DNA of 64,000 nt from Rhabdophis nuchalis (GCA_039707465.1 CM077643.1:61754605-61818604); one strand, 5' to 3'. Shown: positions 21,871-33,251, counted from the first letter of the stretch. Translations and numbers: made by a program. Notes: a model not told the origin generated them from the sequence alone.

Positions 21871-23444
21871 AATAAAGGGTTACTCTTCAAATTACATCAG
21901 CTTCAGAAACTCACCCTGTTCCATTTCTCCTCACCTGACTGTGGCCACTGATGATATTACAATGCTCACTGGACTATTTTAGGGCTACCCACATCCCTAG
22001 AATTGCCCTGATGTCTTTAAAAAAACAACCTTCTATAAGGTGCACAGAGCATAATGAATATTTGAATTATACAATTCACATTTAAACCATCCTCAGCATG
22101 ATATAAGCCCAAAAAGAATATAATTTATATTATATTATGAAGTTTTGGCACATGTCGTTATTGGACCGGTAAGGATACTTTCTGGGAGTGGTTCTGAATC
22201 TTTGATATATGTTTGATATGAAGCTGTTATCAAATGATTGATACCAAATCAAAACGTTTACATGTATATTGTAAAACATTTTTTTCCTGGTTGACTAGCC
22301 CATGCTACCCATAAATTGAGTTACAAAGGCGCTTTAATTGATATATGCTATATAATAATTCCAAAATAAAATTGTAAAAAGGCTATTAAAATATGTTTTA
22401 GCTTAAACTATCTTCCTATTGATTGTAGGCCAATCTTAAAAGCTTTCTCATTCTCTTTCAAAGGGTTGCCGGTAAATTAACAATAACAAAGCATCCTGTT
22501 TAGTTTTGCAGATTCTCACAAAGAAAATAAAGCTTATCTATTTAAGTCCTTTTTGTCAACTGCAAGGTTCTTTGCAGGATTGCTCATAGAAATCTTCTGA
22601 TGGGATTAAAAACAAGCTCGAGTTTTCTTTTCCAATTGTTTCTCTGGACCAGTCGGCATCTCTTTTCTTGCTTTCTAGCAATTGCATCTGGCTATCTTAA
22701 GTCATTCATCCTTTTCATGAATCAAGACCACTTCTGCATTAGTAATTTTGCAAAAGAGGAATTACATGCAGTTCATAGAGATTTTATTATTTTTTAAGTT
22801 ACTAATTCAAATAACTAAAATGACTAGAGTGGATATGAGCATTTTTTTTGCTTCATTCTAGTGAATATGTTTTTTAAAAATGTCTCTTACACCTTGATAT
22901 CATTTTGGCAGGGAATATTGCCCCAAATACCTAGTAAACAATATACTAGAAGAGGAACTGCATGTCAGCTTCAGTGAAGGAAGTGTATTAGTAAATCTCT
23001 AATGACCTAGGGAGCAGAAGTGCAACAACTTGATTGCATTTTTCCTGGCTCCAGATTAGTAGATTATATCTGTGACATGTAGGATGAAAGTATCGGTAAT
23101 TGGATTCACACATACACCAAGTCAAAATGTTTACGTTACGTGCTTGTACAATATTTAATTTGTTCACTAAGAGGGAGGTTTGAATGAGTTCAGAGGATTT
23201 CCTTCTTAGTAAACAGGCAATTGGACTGTAGCCCAACCTAATCTCCAATATTTTGTACATCCAGGCCATTGCATTAAGGAAGGCAAGCACGTGGTAGACT
23301 CTGGATGTTATGGACCACAAATCCGACAACCCTTTGCCCTGAGGAACACCGATGAGAGCTGAAGTCCAAATCATCAGGGGAGAACCAAACTACAACAGCA
23401 TTTCCCTGCTTTAGGGAAATTGAGAGTGGCTGTTCCTAGTATAT
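21871..23444. other. Non-coding, no recognisable feature
   Basis: AT-rich. The 65- and 128-codon frames at 22600-22797 and 22988-23374 show no domain or conserved motif. Confidence 0.45.
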
Positions 23445-23568
23445 CAAGGGTCTCCAACCTTTGCAACTTTAAGTCTGAAGGACTTCAGCTCCCAGAATTC
23501 TCCAGCCAGCAAAGCTTCTGGGAGCTGAAGTCCTTCAGACTTAAAGTTGCAAAGGTTGGGGACCCCTG
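23445..23568. mobile_element. Foldback hAT MITE, 'GGTCTCCAACC' subfamily
   Basis: Arms GGGTCTCCAACCTTTGCAAC and GTTGCAAAGGTTGGGGACCC enclose CTTCAGCTCCCAGAATTC. It is the same subfamily as 30322, 31385 and 34081. The flanks tagtatat and tttattat no longer match well, so this is an older insertion. Confidence 0.85.
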
Positions 23569-25246
23569 TTTATTATCCTGTTCATACTAGTGGCTTCATC
23601 TAGCAATTTCCATTTCATTTCTTTTTAACCGAGGACAACTTTTCATTTCTGTTGCTAATGCATTCTTCTTTCATCTCTCTGGTTTTCTTCTCTTTCCCTT
23701 ATTTTTTTAAAAATCAAACACTAAACAGATCATCAAGTTACAAGTAAAACTCATCTTGACTGAAGAACTGTCCTCTTCATAGAGGTACTGACAAACAGGT
23801 TTATTACCGTCAACATAAATTAAATCACTCTACAACTGCTTGCACCATTACCACCACCACCCTCCCAAAAAAGAATTTTAGCTTATTGGGCAATACTTAT
23901 ATTTTAGCAACCTTCCGCAGCTTGTAGTTGTCCGAGCATGTTAAAATGTGTTTCCTATAGTTTCCAGCCATCAGGGCCATAGTGCATTTTATTCAGTTGC
24001 ACTTCAAAATAGCCAAGGAAAATAAATATTCAAACACATACAGAACAAAGCAATCATGCTGTTCAGGAAAATGACAGCAGTTGATTTCAGTCCAAGTTAG
24101 GAAACGTTTATTTATAACTTACAGCTTCTCTGTTTTTTGTTTTATATATTTTTAAAAAGTCTCGCTGCATCCACTCTAACTTCTCAGCCTGTTCTAGAGT
24201 TTTTATGTCCAATGTTTCTTATGTTCTTCTAATCTGCCCTATAAGAGCTTCTTGCAGTACTCTATAGTCAAAACCAGACAGACACACACACACATCTATC
24301 TGTTATCTATCAATGGTAAGTCTTTTTAGTTTGTGCCAGGACAAATAATCAAATTAATCATTGTATTCAGCAATAAAAATAGGAATTAGAGAACCAGCAA
24401 AAGTTTTAAAGAGGAGAAAGGAGGAACAATTGTAAGATTTAAGAAAGTTTTACATTTAACAATCTACTCAAAGAAAAACAGACATACCGTACATATTCCA
24501 TTCCAGCAAACATTTCTGGCTTTGGATGTTCACTCAAATTGTAGCTGCATTTATGAATCACTTTGTGCTGCTGCTGTGGCTTTTCTGGAAAGAATTGAAG
24601 CAGCTCCTCCCACTTGAGATCAAAGTGATTTATGTTTCTCCACCCATCTCTTCTAGTGTTATCTAAGTAGCTGCTTTTGGCTTTATGAAATTGTGGGCTT
24701 TTGATGAGCAGCTGAGAATAAAACATAAACCATCCCCAGACACTGATAATGTGACACAACACCTTTGTGTCACAACACCTTTTCTGGATGCAGATATGAA
24801 GCTACCTTACATTTCATCAACCTAGCATGCTTAAATGGTTTGTCTTGCCTTCTTTTTCATTTGTCAGTTGGTGAGCCTTTCCTTTTTTTTGTATGGCGCC
24901 TTGAGTCACATTTTTTGAGTTGGGTGCCCTCTAAATTCTTCAATAAATATTCTGCTTCTGCTCTTCAGTTATTCAGCCTGTACTATTTGTAATAGAATTG
25001 ATAAACATGAATGACAATTTGAGATTATGTCACAATGTAACACCTGCAGGAAGTGTATGTGTTAATGGGACACCAGGGGTTGTAGAATTATATGGGTTGG
25101 CTGAATTAGAGTGGAAGAAGGGAAAATATCACTTTACTGGAGGGTTTTGTGCCTGTGCCTGGTCTGTGTTTAGTTGGAGGGTATGGTCAGCTGTTATAGG
25201 TAAGTGTCATTATACCTATACATAAAACTACAGAGAGCCTTACATG
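23569..25246. other. Non-coding, no recognisable feature
   Basis: AT-rich. A short CA/ATCT microsatellite lies at about 24280-24312. No exon or bounded element was identified. Confidence 0.45.
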
Positions 25247-25519
25247 CAGAGGTGGTATTCAGCAGGTTCTGACCAGTTCTGGAGAACCGGTAGCAGAAAT
25301 TTTGAGTAGTTCTGAGAACTGGTAAATACCACCTCTGACTGGCCCGGTGCCCATCTATTCACTGCCTCCTGAGTCCCAGCTGATTGGGAGGAAATGGGGA
25401 TTTTACAGTATCTTTCTCTTGCCATGCCCACCAAGCCACGCCACGCCCACCAAGCCACACCATGCCCACCAAGCCACGCCCATAGAAATGGTAGTAAAAA
25501 TGTATGAATCCCACCGCTG
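25247..25519. mobile_element. hAT element, 'CAGAGGTGGTATTC' family
   Basis: Ends CAGAGGTGGTATTC and GAATCCCACCGCTG. Flanks cttacatg and cctatatg agree at 6 of 8. The interior contains GCCACGCCCACCAAGCCAC repeats. It is related in reverse orientation to 17571-17864. Confidence 0.8.
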
Positions 25520-26039
25520 CCTATATGGCATAAAACTTAATAAATTGAAAGATCACCTATCCGTCATAGTTTCTGGCCATGATCTCATTGAGTAAGCAGT
25601 GCCCTCTAGTGGTACCCATGAATGTGCCTTCTCTGTCACAGATTGCCCAGAGATTCAAACTACCCCATGGTTTGTCTCCCTTTAAACAAGCCCTGAAACT
25701 TGGCTCTTTCTCTAGTCCTTGGAGTAGGGTGGTACTTGGGCCCCTTTAAGTTATGTGTTATAAGGAAAACAGGGTTTGTATTCTTCCCTCTGGGTAACTA
25801 TCATCTTTCTTGATATTGTGATGTTTCTTCCTTTTAGGGCTTTAGAAATGTGCTTTATAAAAAAAATAAATGATGGTATTTGGAGTTGAGGGGTATAATG
25901 CCTCTCCAAATAGCAGTTTTTGACTGGCTTAATGACTGCTGGCCTTTTCCCAACAATATATCTAACCAAAGTTTCCTGATTGCTTATTTGTACCCCATGA
26001 ATATCATTAAGTGTGGTACCTTATGATTCTTGATGAAAT
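25520..26039. other. Non-coding, no recognisable feature
   Basis: Region 25580-25760 has a retroelement-like flavour, but no family or boundary could be assigned. Confidence 0.35.
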
Positions 26040-26168
26040 TATCTTGTCTTTTTATATACACTGAGAGCCTATGCACCAAAGACAAATTCCTTGTGTGTCC
26101 AATCATACTTGGCCAATGAAGAATTCTATTCTATTCTATTCTATTCTATTCTATTCTATTCTATTCTT
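26040..26168 (+). mobile_element. CR1-like LINE 3' tail seeding an (ATTCT)n microsatellite
   Basis: CTGAGAGCCTATGCACCAA ... CCTTGTGTGTCCAATCATAC ... TTGGCCAATGAAGAATTC runs directly into (ATTCT)n at 26131-26168. The opposite-strand copy at 44600-44770 has the same order. This 3'-tail to AATAG association is known for the CR1 subfamily of snakes. Confidence 0.8.
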
Positions 26169-26499
26169 TGTGTTTTTCTGGAAATTAACAGTCACCATTT
26201 AGCAAACAGAATCTCCACCTAAGCTCAACCACCAGGAGCTGCTTACATTCCACAAAACTTGAGAGAATACTGGCAAACCTCACTAGTTTTTTCTCAAAGG
26301 GGCAGCGAGGCTCTTGTAGACACTATAGTTATTTGGTGCAGAGAAATTGTGTTCTGGTAGTTTTCAGCAGTAAGATCTATAATAGTGAGCCCTATATTTT
26401 TAGCCATTCTTTCTTTCCATGTCTTTCAACAATATTGACTAGATTTAGCTGTTCCCATAACATGATTGACTGGGTAAATATAATTTAATCTTATATATG
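26169..26499. other. Non-coding, no recognisable feature
   Basis: AT-rich, no supported gene. Confidence 0.45.
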
Positions 26500-26759
26500 C
26501 CTAAATTTGGTTTCTGGGTGAAAAAAGGACCTACTGGGCCCACCCGAGGTCGGGAAATGAGCTGTTTCCAGCCACCGGAGAGCCCCCGAGTGGGTGGGGA
26601 CAGCTGTTTTCGCCGTCCCCAGGACCCAAGAAAGCCGTGTGCACATGGACGGGGCAGGTCACATGTGCATGCGCAGTGGGCATGGCATGGGGGGCATTAC
26701 ATTATGGGGGTGGGCATGTGCTTTTGGCACCTGAGGCAAAAAAGGTTCGCCATCACTGG
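26500..26759. mobile_element. hAT fragment, 'CAGTGATGGCGAACC' family
   Basis: The right end AGGTTCGCCATCACTG is a typical hAT terminus. The body is GC-rich, with GCACATGTGCATGCGCA motifs. The left terminus is not recognisable, so the element is truncated. The 116-codon frame over it is not a gene. Confidence 0.6.
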
Positions 26760-27530
26760 TCTAGATAAATCTTCTGATTTAGCCATAAGTGTGCAGGATG
26801 TTACCTTTGAACTGAAAGGGAACTTTTTCTTTTTGGGATTATGTTGATCGGGATTCTGATAACTCTCATGCTTGCCCTGAAGATTCTTATGTTGAAATGA
26901 CAGAAATAAAATTCAGGCCTTAGCAGCCTGCAAGGTTGTAGAAACCGCTGATAGGAAATCATAGGAAATCAGCTGAAGATGTGATTATAACCACAATAGG
27001 AGGACTGCTGCTTACTTACTTAGAGGTGACATAATAGCAGTATTCCACTATCAAAGGGACTGCCACAAAGAAGGGTTGGGTTCAACCTACATAATCTACA
27101 GCATCTGTAAGCATCTGTAAGCATCTGAGGACAGGACAAGAAACAATGGATGGAAACTAATTGAGGAGAGAAGCAACTTAGAACTAAGGAGAAATTCTGT
27201 GACACTTAGAACAATTAATCAGTGGAACAACTTGCTTCCAGAAGTTGTGAATGCTCCAACACTGGAAGTTTTTAAGAAGATGTTGGATAACCATTTGTCT
27301 GAAATGGTATAGGGCAGTGGTGGGCAAACTCATTAGTCAATAGAGCCAAATATCAACAGTACCACAATTGAAATTTCTTTTGAGAGCCAAAAGGTGTGGC
27401 CTGTTCTATGGGAGTGGCTCAGCGGTCATGTGACCAGGTGGGCATGGCCAACTTGGAAAATGTGGTGAAAATCATTTAATGACGGTCCTGCTTAGCAACC
27501 AAAATTTTGTGCTCAATTGTGGTTATAAGT

Positions 27531-27610
<80 letters not shown>

Positions 27611-27935
27611 TTTTTCTTTCTTTCTTTCTTCCTTCCTTCCTTTCCTTCCTTCCTTCCTTCTCTCTCTCTTTCTCTTTCTTTCTTTTTCTCTCTCTCCCAC
27701 TTTCTTTTTCTTTCTATTTTTCTTTCTCTTTCTCTCTTTCTTTTTGTCACTCTCTCTCTCTCTCTGTATCTGTCTCTCTCTCCTCCCTCCACCCATCTGT
27801 CACTCTGTGTGTGTGTGTGTGTGTGTGTCTGATTCCCTCCCTCTCTCTCTCCCTCCCTCTCTCTGTTTGTCTTTCCATCCCTCCCCCTCTGGCTCTCTCT
27901 GTCTGTCTCTCTGTGTGTAAGTCTCTCCCTCCCTC
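27531..27935. repeat. (CTTT)n and CT-rich microsatellite block
   Basis: Pure CTTT run to about 27630, grading into CCTT, CTCTCT and a (TG)n run at about 27806-27828. Poly-Phe/Ser and poly-Lys/Glu frames on the two strands are artefacts. Confidence 0.95.
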
Positions 27936-27999
27936 CCCCCCACCCCCGGAAGCAGCAGAAAGCCCTGCATGTCAGTGAGCCAGTGAGCCAGGAGCAAGT

Positions 28000-28400
28000 G
28001 CGGGGAGGACCAAAGGCTGTGGCTCCCTAAGCGCTGCCCAGTCCGTCCGGGCCCCGCACGCCCAACTCCCTCCCAGCCCATGTGCCGGAGAGCCCTGGAA
28101 AGTGTCCCTCGGTGCTCTCTGCGGGCGGCTGTTTTTGCTGCTGCTGCTCCCGCGACACGCAGTTCTTGCCGTCCGAGGTCGCCCGGCAGGCACATCGGGC
28201 AGGACAGCCGGGCTGCTCGGACGGTGAGAACTGCGTGCTGCGGGTCTCGGGAGCAGCAGCAGCAGCAACAGCCGCCCGCAGAGAGCACCGAGGGGCACTT
28301 TCCAGGGCTGTCCGGCACACGGGCTGGGAGGGAGGTGGGCGTGCAGTGCCCGGACGGACTGGGCGGCACTTAGGGAGCCTCAGCCTTCGGTCCTCTCCGC
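28000..28400. repeat. GC-rich 400-bp inverted repeat
   Basis: Arm 1 (28000 to about 28177) and arm 2 (about 28216-28400) are near-identical in inverse orientation. GGCTCCCTAAG at 28020 pairs with CTTAGGGAGCC at 28370, and GCTGCTGCTCCCG near 28140 pairs with CGGGAGCAGCAGC near 28245. The translated frames on both strands are therefore nearly the same sequence. Confidence 0.88.
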
Positions 28401-28620
28401 GCCTGCCCGCCCATCCGCTGGGGGAGGAGGGAGTGGGCATGCGGCTCCCAGTGTCTTCCCCTGGCTGGGTGGAAGAAGAGCCGCACTCAAGGGGCCAAAG
28501 AGCCACTCCTGGCTCGCGAGCCGCGGTTTGCCAACCACTGGTATAGGGTTTCCTTCCTGAGCAGAAGGTTGAATTAAAAGACTTCCAAAGTCCCTTCCAA
28601 CTCTGTTATTCTGTTACTCC

Positions 28621-29373
28621 ATAAGGGTGCATTCAGCAGCTGTTGATGATAGCTGGGAGATAAAAGAAAGGATAAGGGCTTATCTTTTCCAAGAAATTAT
28701 GCAGCTGACCCACCGCCCCCGGAATTATGCAGTGATGTAGACATGTTTTGACTACAACACATTTCATTGTTTGTTTGAGTTAATTTAGTCAACAGAACCC
28801 CTTTTACTTCCTGTTGCTCACTCAGTATTTTAAAAACTCACAAAGCTTTCATTACACATGGGGCCCAAACATTGCAACAATAGAAAGTTATTCGTTTGTA
28901 CATCAACTGGAAAAGACATTTCTCATATCCTCCCTTCTGTGATTTTACCTGGTTGGTAACAGCTTAAAACTTTCAAAATCAGGAAATTATTTCTGGACAT
29001 AGGAACCATAGATTTTTCCTCCCCGTCATCAGCTCATTGCTCACCTCTACCCACCTACTCCCCTGGGTAATTCTTACTTAGTGCACAATATTCTTATCTC
29101 TGGGAAAAATATTAGTGGCTAAAAAGCTATTGAATACATCTTTTTTCTCTGAAAATCAGCCAAATCTATGACACTCTTTCTGAATCCCAATGAAATATTT
29201 TTGTGAGCGCTTTCCACTGCTTTGAGATGCCAGCCTTTTTTGCTTTGGTTGTGGTTAGCTACCCAAAGAACGGTTTTTTTTATAACCCGGATCTTCCATT
29301 TTTCACTGAAAAGCTTTCCAGAGATTTTGGTAAGAAGCATCAGCAAATCTGAGAGATTACAGAGTTGTAGAGG
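28621..29373. other. Non-coding, no recognisable feature
   Basis: AT-rich, no bounded element or exon seen. Confidence 0.45.
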
Positions 29374-29381
29374 GTTAGATT

Positions 29382-29625
29382 CAGGGGTGAAATCCTCCCA
29401 GTTCGGCTGAACTGGTAGGGACAATTGTCTCTGGTTCTGCGATGATCATTGGAAGTTCCCCCCACCCCACTTTTTAAAGCAATATTTTCCTGTCGGTTCA
29501 GGTGGATAGGCAGGAAAAAATGCTTTAAAAAGTGTAAAAAAGTTGGCCACCCAGTCACATGACCCGCCCACTAAGCCATGCCCACAGAACTAGTGGCAAA
29601 AAAAAATAAATAGATTTCACCACTG
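29382..29625. mobile_element. hAT element, 'CAGGGGTGAAATC' type
   Basis: Ends CAGGGGTGAAATCC and GATTTCACCACTG. The left flank is gttagatt (29374-29381). The right flank reads gttagatc only because a second element inserted there. Beyond that insertion, 29769-29776 is gttagatt, identical to the left flank. Confidence 0.9.
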
Positions 29626-29632
29626 GTTAGAT

Positions 29633-29767
29633 CAGGGATGTCCAAACTTGGGAACTTTAAGACTTGTGGACTTCAACTCCCAGAATTCTCCAGCCAGCAG
29701 AGCTGGCTGGAGATTTCTGGGAGTTGAAGTCCACAAGTCTTAAAGTTCCCAAGTTTGGACATCCCTG
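29633..29767. mobile_element. Foldback hAT MITE, 135 bp, with perfect TSD
   Basis: Same family and same length as 8163-8297 (CAGGGATGTCCAAACTTGGG ends). Flanked by identical ggttagat (29625-29632 and 29768-29775). The first G of that target is the last base of the neighbouring hAT element, which shows it inserted later. Confidence 0.93.
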
Positions 29768-29984
29768 GGTTAGATTGTTGTAATCAGTGAAATTTAAGAT
29801 CTCTTGGCCCACATCCTGACACATGTCCACATTTTAATAATGTGGACATATAGCAAATTATAATATACAGATCGAGGCAACAGGTTTAGTTTTAGCTATG
29901 AAGAATATTCTTGAACCTCTATGAACAGTGTTTTGGACTGTCTTCACTACTTCTAAAGATAACCCTTTTAATTTATTTTTAATT

Positions 29985-30795
29985 AATTTATCACATTTAG
30001 ACACTGCCCATCTCCTTCACAGAGCAACTCTGGGCAGTGTACAAATAAGACATAAAAACTTAAACATCAGCCTGTAAGTACTGCAATACAAATGCAGATT
30101 AAAACAAGAATAAAATATTTAAAATTCATAATTAAAATATGGGGGAAGGTCCTTCAGAAGACCAACTGCCCAATTGCTACATGCATTTCTGTGGAGCCCA
30201 AGTGAGTCAGAAGAGTCAGGCCTTCAGAAATTTCCAGAAGGTCAAGAGAATGGGTGCCCTTTTTGTGTCTGGAGGGGTGTTTGTTTGTTTGTTTGTTTGT
30301 TTGTTTATCTATCTTTTATGACAGGGGTCTCCAACCTTTGCAACTTTAAGTCTGAAGGACTTCAGCTCCCAGGCTTCTCCAGCCAGCTTTGCTGCTTTGC
30401 TGGCTGGAGAATTCTGGGAATTCCAGCTTTGCTGACTGGAGAATTCTGGCAGCTGAAGTCCTTCAGACTTAAAGTTGCAAAGGTTGGAGACCCCTGTTTT
30501 ATGACACCCTTCACAAGGATGCCACAAAGTGGCTTTGGGTGAATGTTCCACAGGGTGGGAGCAACCATTGCAAAGGTTCTCTTCAAAATTATTCATCTGA
30601 CAGCGCATACCTTTCCTATCTGACCAAGTGGGAGGGGCTGGGGTAATGGGGCACAGATGGTAACCTGGCCCCATGTCATTTAAAGCTTTAAATGTCATAA
30701 CCAACACTTTGAATTGGACCTGGAAACAAACTGGCATTCAATACAGCTAGTGCAGCAGAGGTGTTACATGTACCATCCTTGCAAAATCCAGGATT
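29985..30795 (-). mobile_element. CR1/L2-clade LINE 3' fragment (copy 1)
   Basis: Minus-strand translation includes FQVQFKVLVMTFKALNDMGP, comparable with FRVRFKVLVTIFKALHGTGP of the copy at 36209, followed by the C-terminal region and 3' UTR ending near 29985. It is interrupted by the foldback MITE at 30322-30496 and a (TTTG)n run at 30276-30305. Confidence 0.7.
30322..30496. mobile_element. Foldback hAT MITE, 175 bp, with perfect TSD
   Basis: CAGGGGTCTCCAACCTTTGC ends in inverse orientation, flanked by identical ttttatga (30314-30321 and 30497-30504). It is longer than its relatives because the central GAATTC segment is locally duplicated. Confidence 0.93.
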
Positions 30796-30905
30796 CCTTG
30801 TGTGGAGGCACTCTGTACCGTAGTTTTCTCCTCAAGCACTTTTCTGCTGTCCCCCATGATCTACAACTTGAGGCGACTGCTTAATAATAGAGCCAGTCAG
30901 TCTAG

Positions 30906-31968
30906 TGGACATATAGCAAATTATAATATACAGATCGAGGCAACAGGTTTAGTTTTAGCTATGAAGAATATTCTTGAACCTCTATGAACAGTGTTTGGGC
31001 ATGTCTTCACTACTTCTAAAGATAACCTTTTTTATTTATTTGTAATTCATTTATCACATTTAGACACTGCCCATCTCCTTCACAGAGCAACTCTGGGCAG
31101 TGTACAAATAAGACATAAATACTTAAACATCAGCCTGTAAGTACTGCAATACAAATGCAGATTAAAACAAGAATAAAATATTTAAAATTCAGAATTAAAA
31201 TATGGGGGAAGGTCCTTCAGAAGACCAACTGCCCAATTGCTACATGCATTTCTGTGGAGCCCAAGTGAGTCAGAAGAGTCAGGCCTTCAGAAATTTCCAG
31301 AAGGTCAAGAGAATGGGTGCCCTTTTTGTGTCTGGAGGGGTGTTTGTTTGTTTGTTTGTTTGTTTGTTTATCTATCTTTTATGACAGGGGTCTCCAACCT
31401 TTGCAACTTTAAGTCTGAAGGACTTCAGCTCCCAGGCTTCTCCAGCCAGCTTTGCTGCTTTGCTGGCTGGAGAATTCTGGGAATTCCAGCTTTGCTGACT
31501 GGAGAATTCTGGCAGCTGAAGTCCTTCAGACTTAAAGTTGCAAAGGTTGGAGACCCCTGTTTTATGACACCCTTCACAAGGATGCCACAAAGTGGCTTTG
31601 GGTGAATGTTCCACAGGGTGGGAGCAACCATTGCAAAGGTTCTCTTCAAAATTATTCATCTGACAGCGCATACCTTTCCTATCTGACCAAGTGGGAGGGG
31701 CTGGGGTAATGGGGCACAGATGGTAACCTGGCCCCATGTCATTTAAAGCTTTAAATGTCATAACCAACACTTTGAATTGGACCTGGAAACAAACTGGCAT
31801 TCAATACAGCTAGTGCAGCAGAGGTGTTACATGTACCATCCTTGCAAAATCCAGGATTCCTTGTGTGGAGGCACTCTGTACCGTAGTTTTCTCCTCAAGC
31901 ACTTTTCTGCTGTCCCCCATGATCTACAACTTGAGGCGACTGCTTAATAATAGAGCCAGTCAGTCTAG
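30906..31968. repeat. Tandem segmental duplication, copy 2 (1063 bp)
   Basis: Direct-repeat partner of 29843-30905. Both junctions share the bases AGT/GTGG, consistent with microhomology or replication slippage. Every internal feature of copy 1 recurs 1063 bp later. Confidence 0.95.
31385..31559. mobile_element. Foldback hAT MITE inside duplication copy 2
   Basis: Duplicate of 30322-30496, including its target duplications ttttatga (31377-31384 and 31560-31567). It arose by segmental duplication, not a second transposition. Confidence 0.93.
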
Positions 31969-32291
31969 TTTGGAGGTTACATTAGATTTCCAACTCCAGT
32001 CTCTAAGACAGAGCCAGGATTTGCCTACCAAATAACAGCAAAAATATACAGTGCAGTGTGCTTCCTTGATTTGTAGAAGTAATGCATAATCCACCTCTTT
32101 GCATATATTTCTACACCCTTGATTCCATTTCCAACGAATATAGTAAGCTGTCTTATATCAGCTCAGACAAAAAATCAAGTTCAGGACTGTCTAGGATGAA
32201 GGGAAGTTGCCTTTTAGCAATAAGAAGCTGGCTTATTTTTCAGACTTACCTGAAATCCAAAGCTTTATATTTATTCATTCAATGCTGGGAG
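31969..32291. other. Non-coding, no recognisable feature
   Basis: Unique-looking sequence between the tandem duplication and the LTR. Confidence 0.45.
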
Positions 32292-32296
32292 CTAAG

Positions 32297-33251
32297 TGTT
32301 CTGACCTAGGTTTCACCAAATCATGAAACAAACTCCTTGTCCTGAAAACCCCCTATTCTTTTGGCTAAGGTGAATTCCTAGCATTCACATCCAATCAAGT
32401 CCTGGCAAACAGTCTTTCAAGGGTGAATTGCAACAAAAGACCTTATCAGTCTTTGGATAGTTGCCAGGCTGCAAGATAACGCTGCAAAATGAAATACTCG
32501 GCAAGGAGTCTCTGTAAGGCACGGACTCAGCTAAGCAAATTTTCACGTTAATAAGTGAACTAATTTCCCCCCGCAAACACCACTCCCCTTTTGCTCCTAT
32601 TTATTCCCTATGGGAGGAGCCATTCAGTGTCCATGTCAATGTTCCAGCGTTGCCATGATGATTATCAGACTGCCCTAACAAAGTGAAAATTCTTGACATT
32701 CCTGTGGTCGGAAATGAATCTCAAGATGACCTGTGACTGCGCATGCATAGATTTATTTGTGATGCTAATTGGGGAACGTGATTTATGACAGGCAGAGGGG
32801 AGGGGACATAGGGGGGTAAAGTTCAGAAGCCATCAAATAACTTTCATTCTTCGCTACACAGAAGTTCAGCTAAGGCGCTAACCCTAATAAATGGATGTTT
32901 CTTGAACTTTATCTTGAGGCCGTGAATTAATTGGGGTTTTCCCTTGGAAGCTTCACAGTCCACTTGTGCCTTTACTCCCAAGTCGACCTCTGTTCCTTAC
33001 CTGTTCTCTTCGCCTGACAGCTCTGTGCATGCACACATTGGGAACAGGCTCCAGCTGTTCTTCTGCCCCACTTATCTCTGACTCTGAAGGTGGCTGATAA
33101 TTATCGGATGGCCCTGGCTCCATCTCTGCCTCTGATGCAGAGCACTCACCAGAGCCTTCCTCAGACTCCAGGACTGGCCCATGTTTCTCCCTCAACCTCC
33201 TCAGTGTCCGAATCTGCCACCAGCTCCACCAGCCACTGGCAGGCCACAACA
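32297..33251 (-). mobile_element. Solo LTR, 955 bp, with 5-bp TSD
   Basis: Bounded by TGTTCTGACCTAGG and GGCCACAACA (TGTT...AACA inverted tips), flanked by identical ctaag (32292-32296 and 33252-33256). Orientation is taken from the related end at 34620-34882, where the poly(A) signal lies upstream of CCTAGGTCAGAACA, so this copy reads on the minus strand. A minus-strand AATAAA lies at 32601-32606. No gag/pol remains. The 134-codon frame overlapping it is accidental. Confidence 0.85.

Larger units (their letters stand above)
27315..28540. mobile_element. Large hAT element, 1226 bp, with perfect TSD
   Basis: Ends CAGTGGTGGGCAAAC and GTTTGCCAACCACTG... read inwards, flanked by identical gtataggg (27307-27314 and 28541-28548). 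Inside lie a Tigger-like piece (27462-27530), a (CTTT)n array with CT-rich and (TG)n stretches (27531-27935), and a GC-rich inverted repeat (28000-28400). It has no transposase frame. All its long ORFs are microsatellite or palindrome translations. Confidence 0.92.
27003..28620 (+). mobile_element. CR1 LINE 3' end, split by a 1.2-kb hAT element
   Basis: 27003-27314 resembles the 3' part of CR1 ORF2 (TTGTGAATGCTCCAACACTG; translation like NNLLPEVVNAPTLEVFKKMLD, with mutations). It resumes at 28549 and ends CCTTCCAACTCTGTTATTCT at about 28615. The interruption is the element at 27315-28540. Confidence 0.8.
29843..30905. repeat. Tandem segmental duplication, copy 1 (1063 bp)
   Basis: GTGGACATATAGCAAATTAT at 29842 recurs at 30905, and the following sequence matches with an exact 1063-bp offset to TCTAGT at 30901/31964. 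About nine substitutions are visible, all in roughly the first 300 bp. The remaining part, from about 30130, looks identical. It includes an old LINE fragment and a foldback MITE. Confidence 0.95.

Noticed and set aside
28027..28546. Overlapping GC-rich frames up to 159 codons
   Set aside because: Both strands encode nearly the same peptide because the region is an inverted repeat within a hAT element. Not a gene.
30139..31800. Duplicated frames of 60, 122 and 142 codons as a tandem gene pair
   Set aside because: They are translations of a duplicated LINE fragment, MITE and TTTG microsatellite. The duplication is real but not genic.
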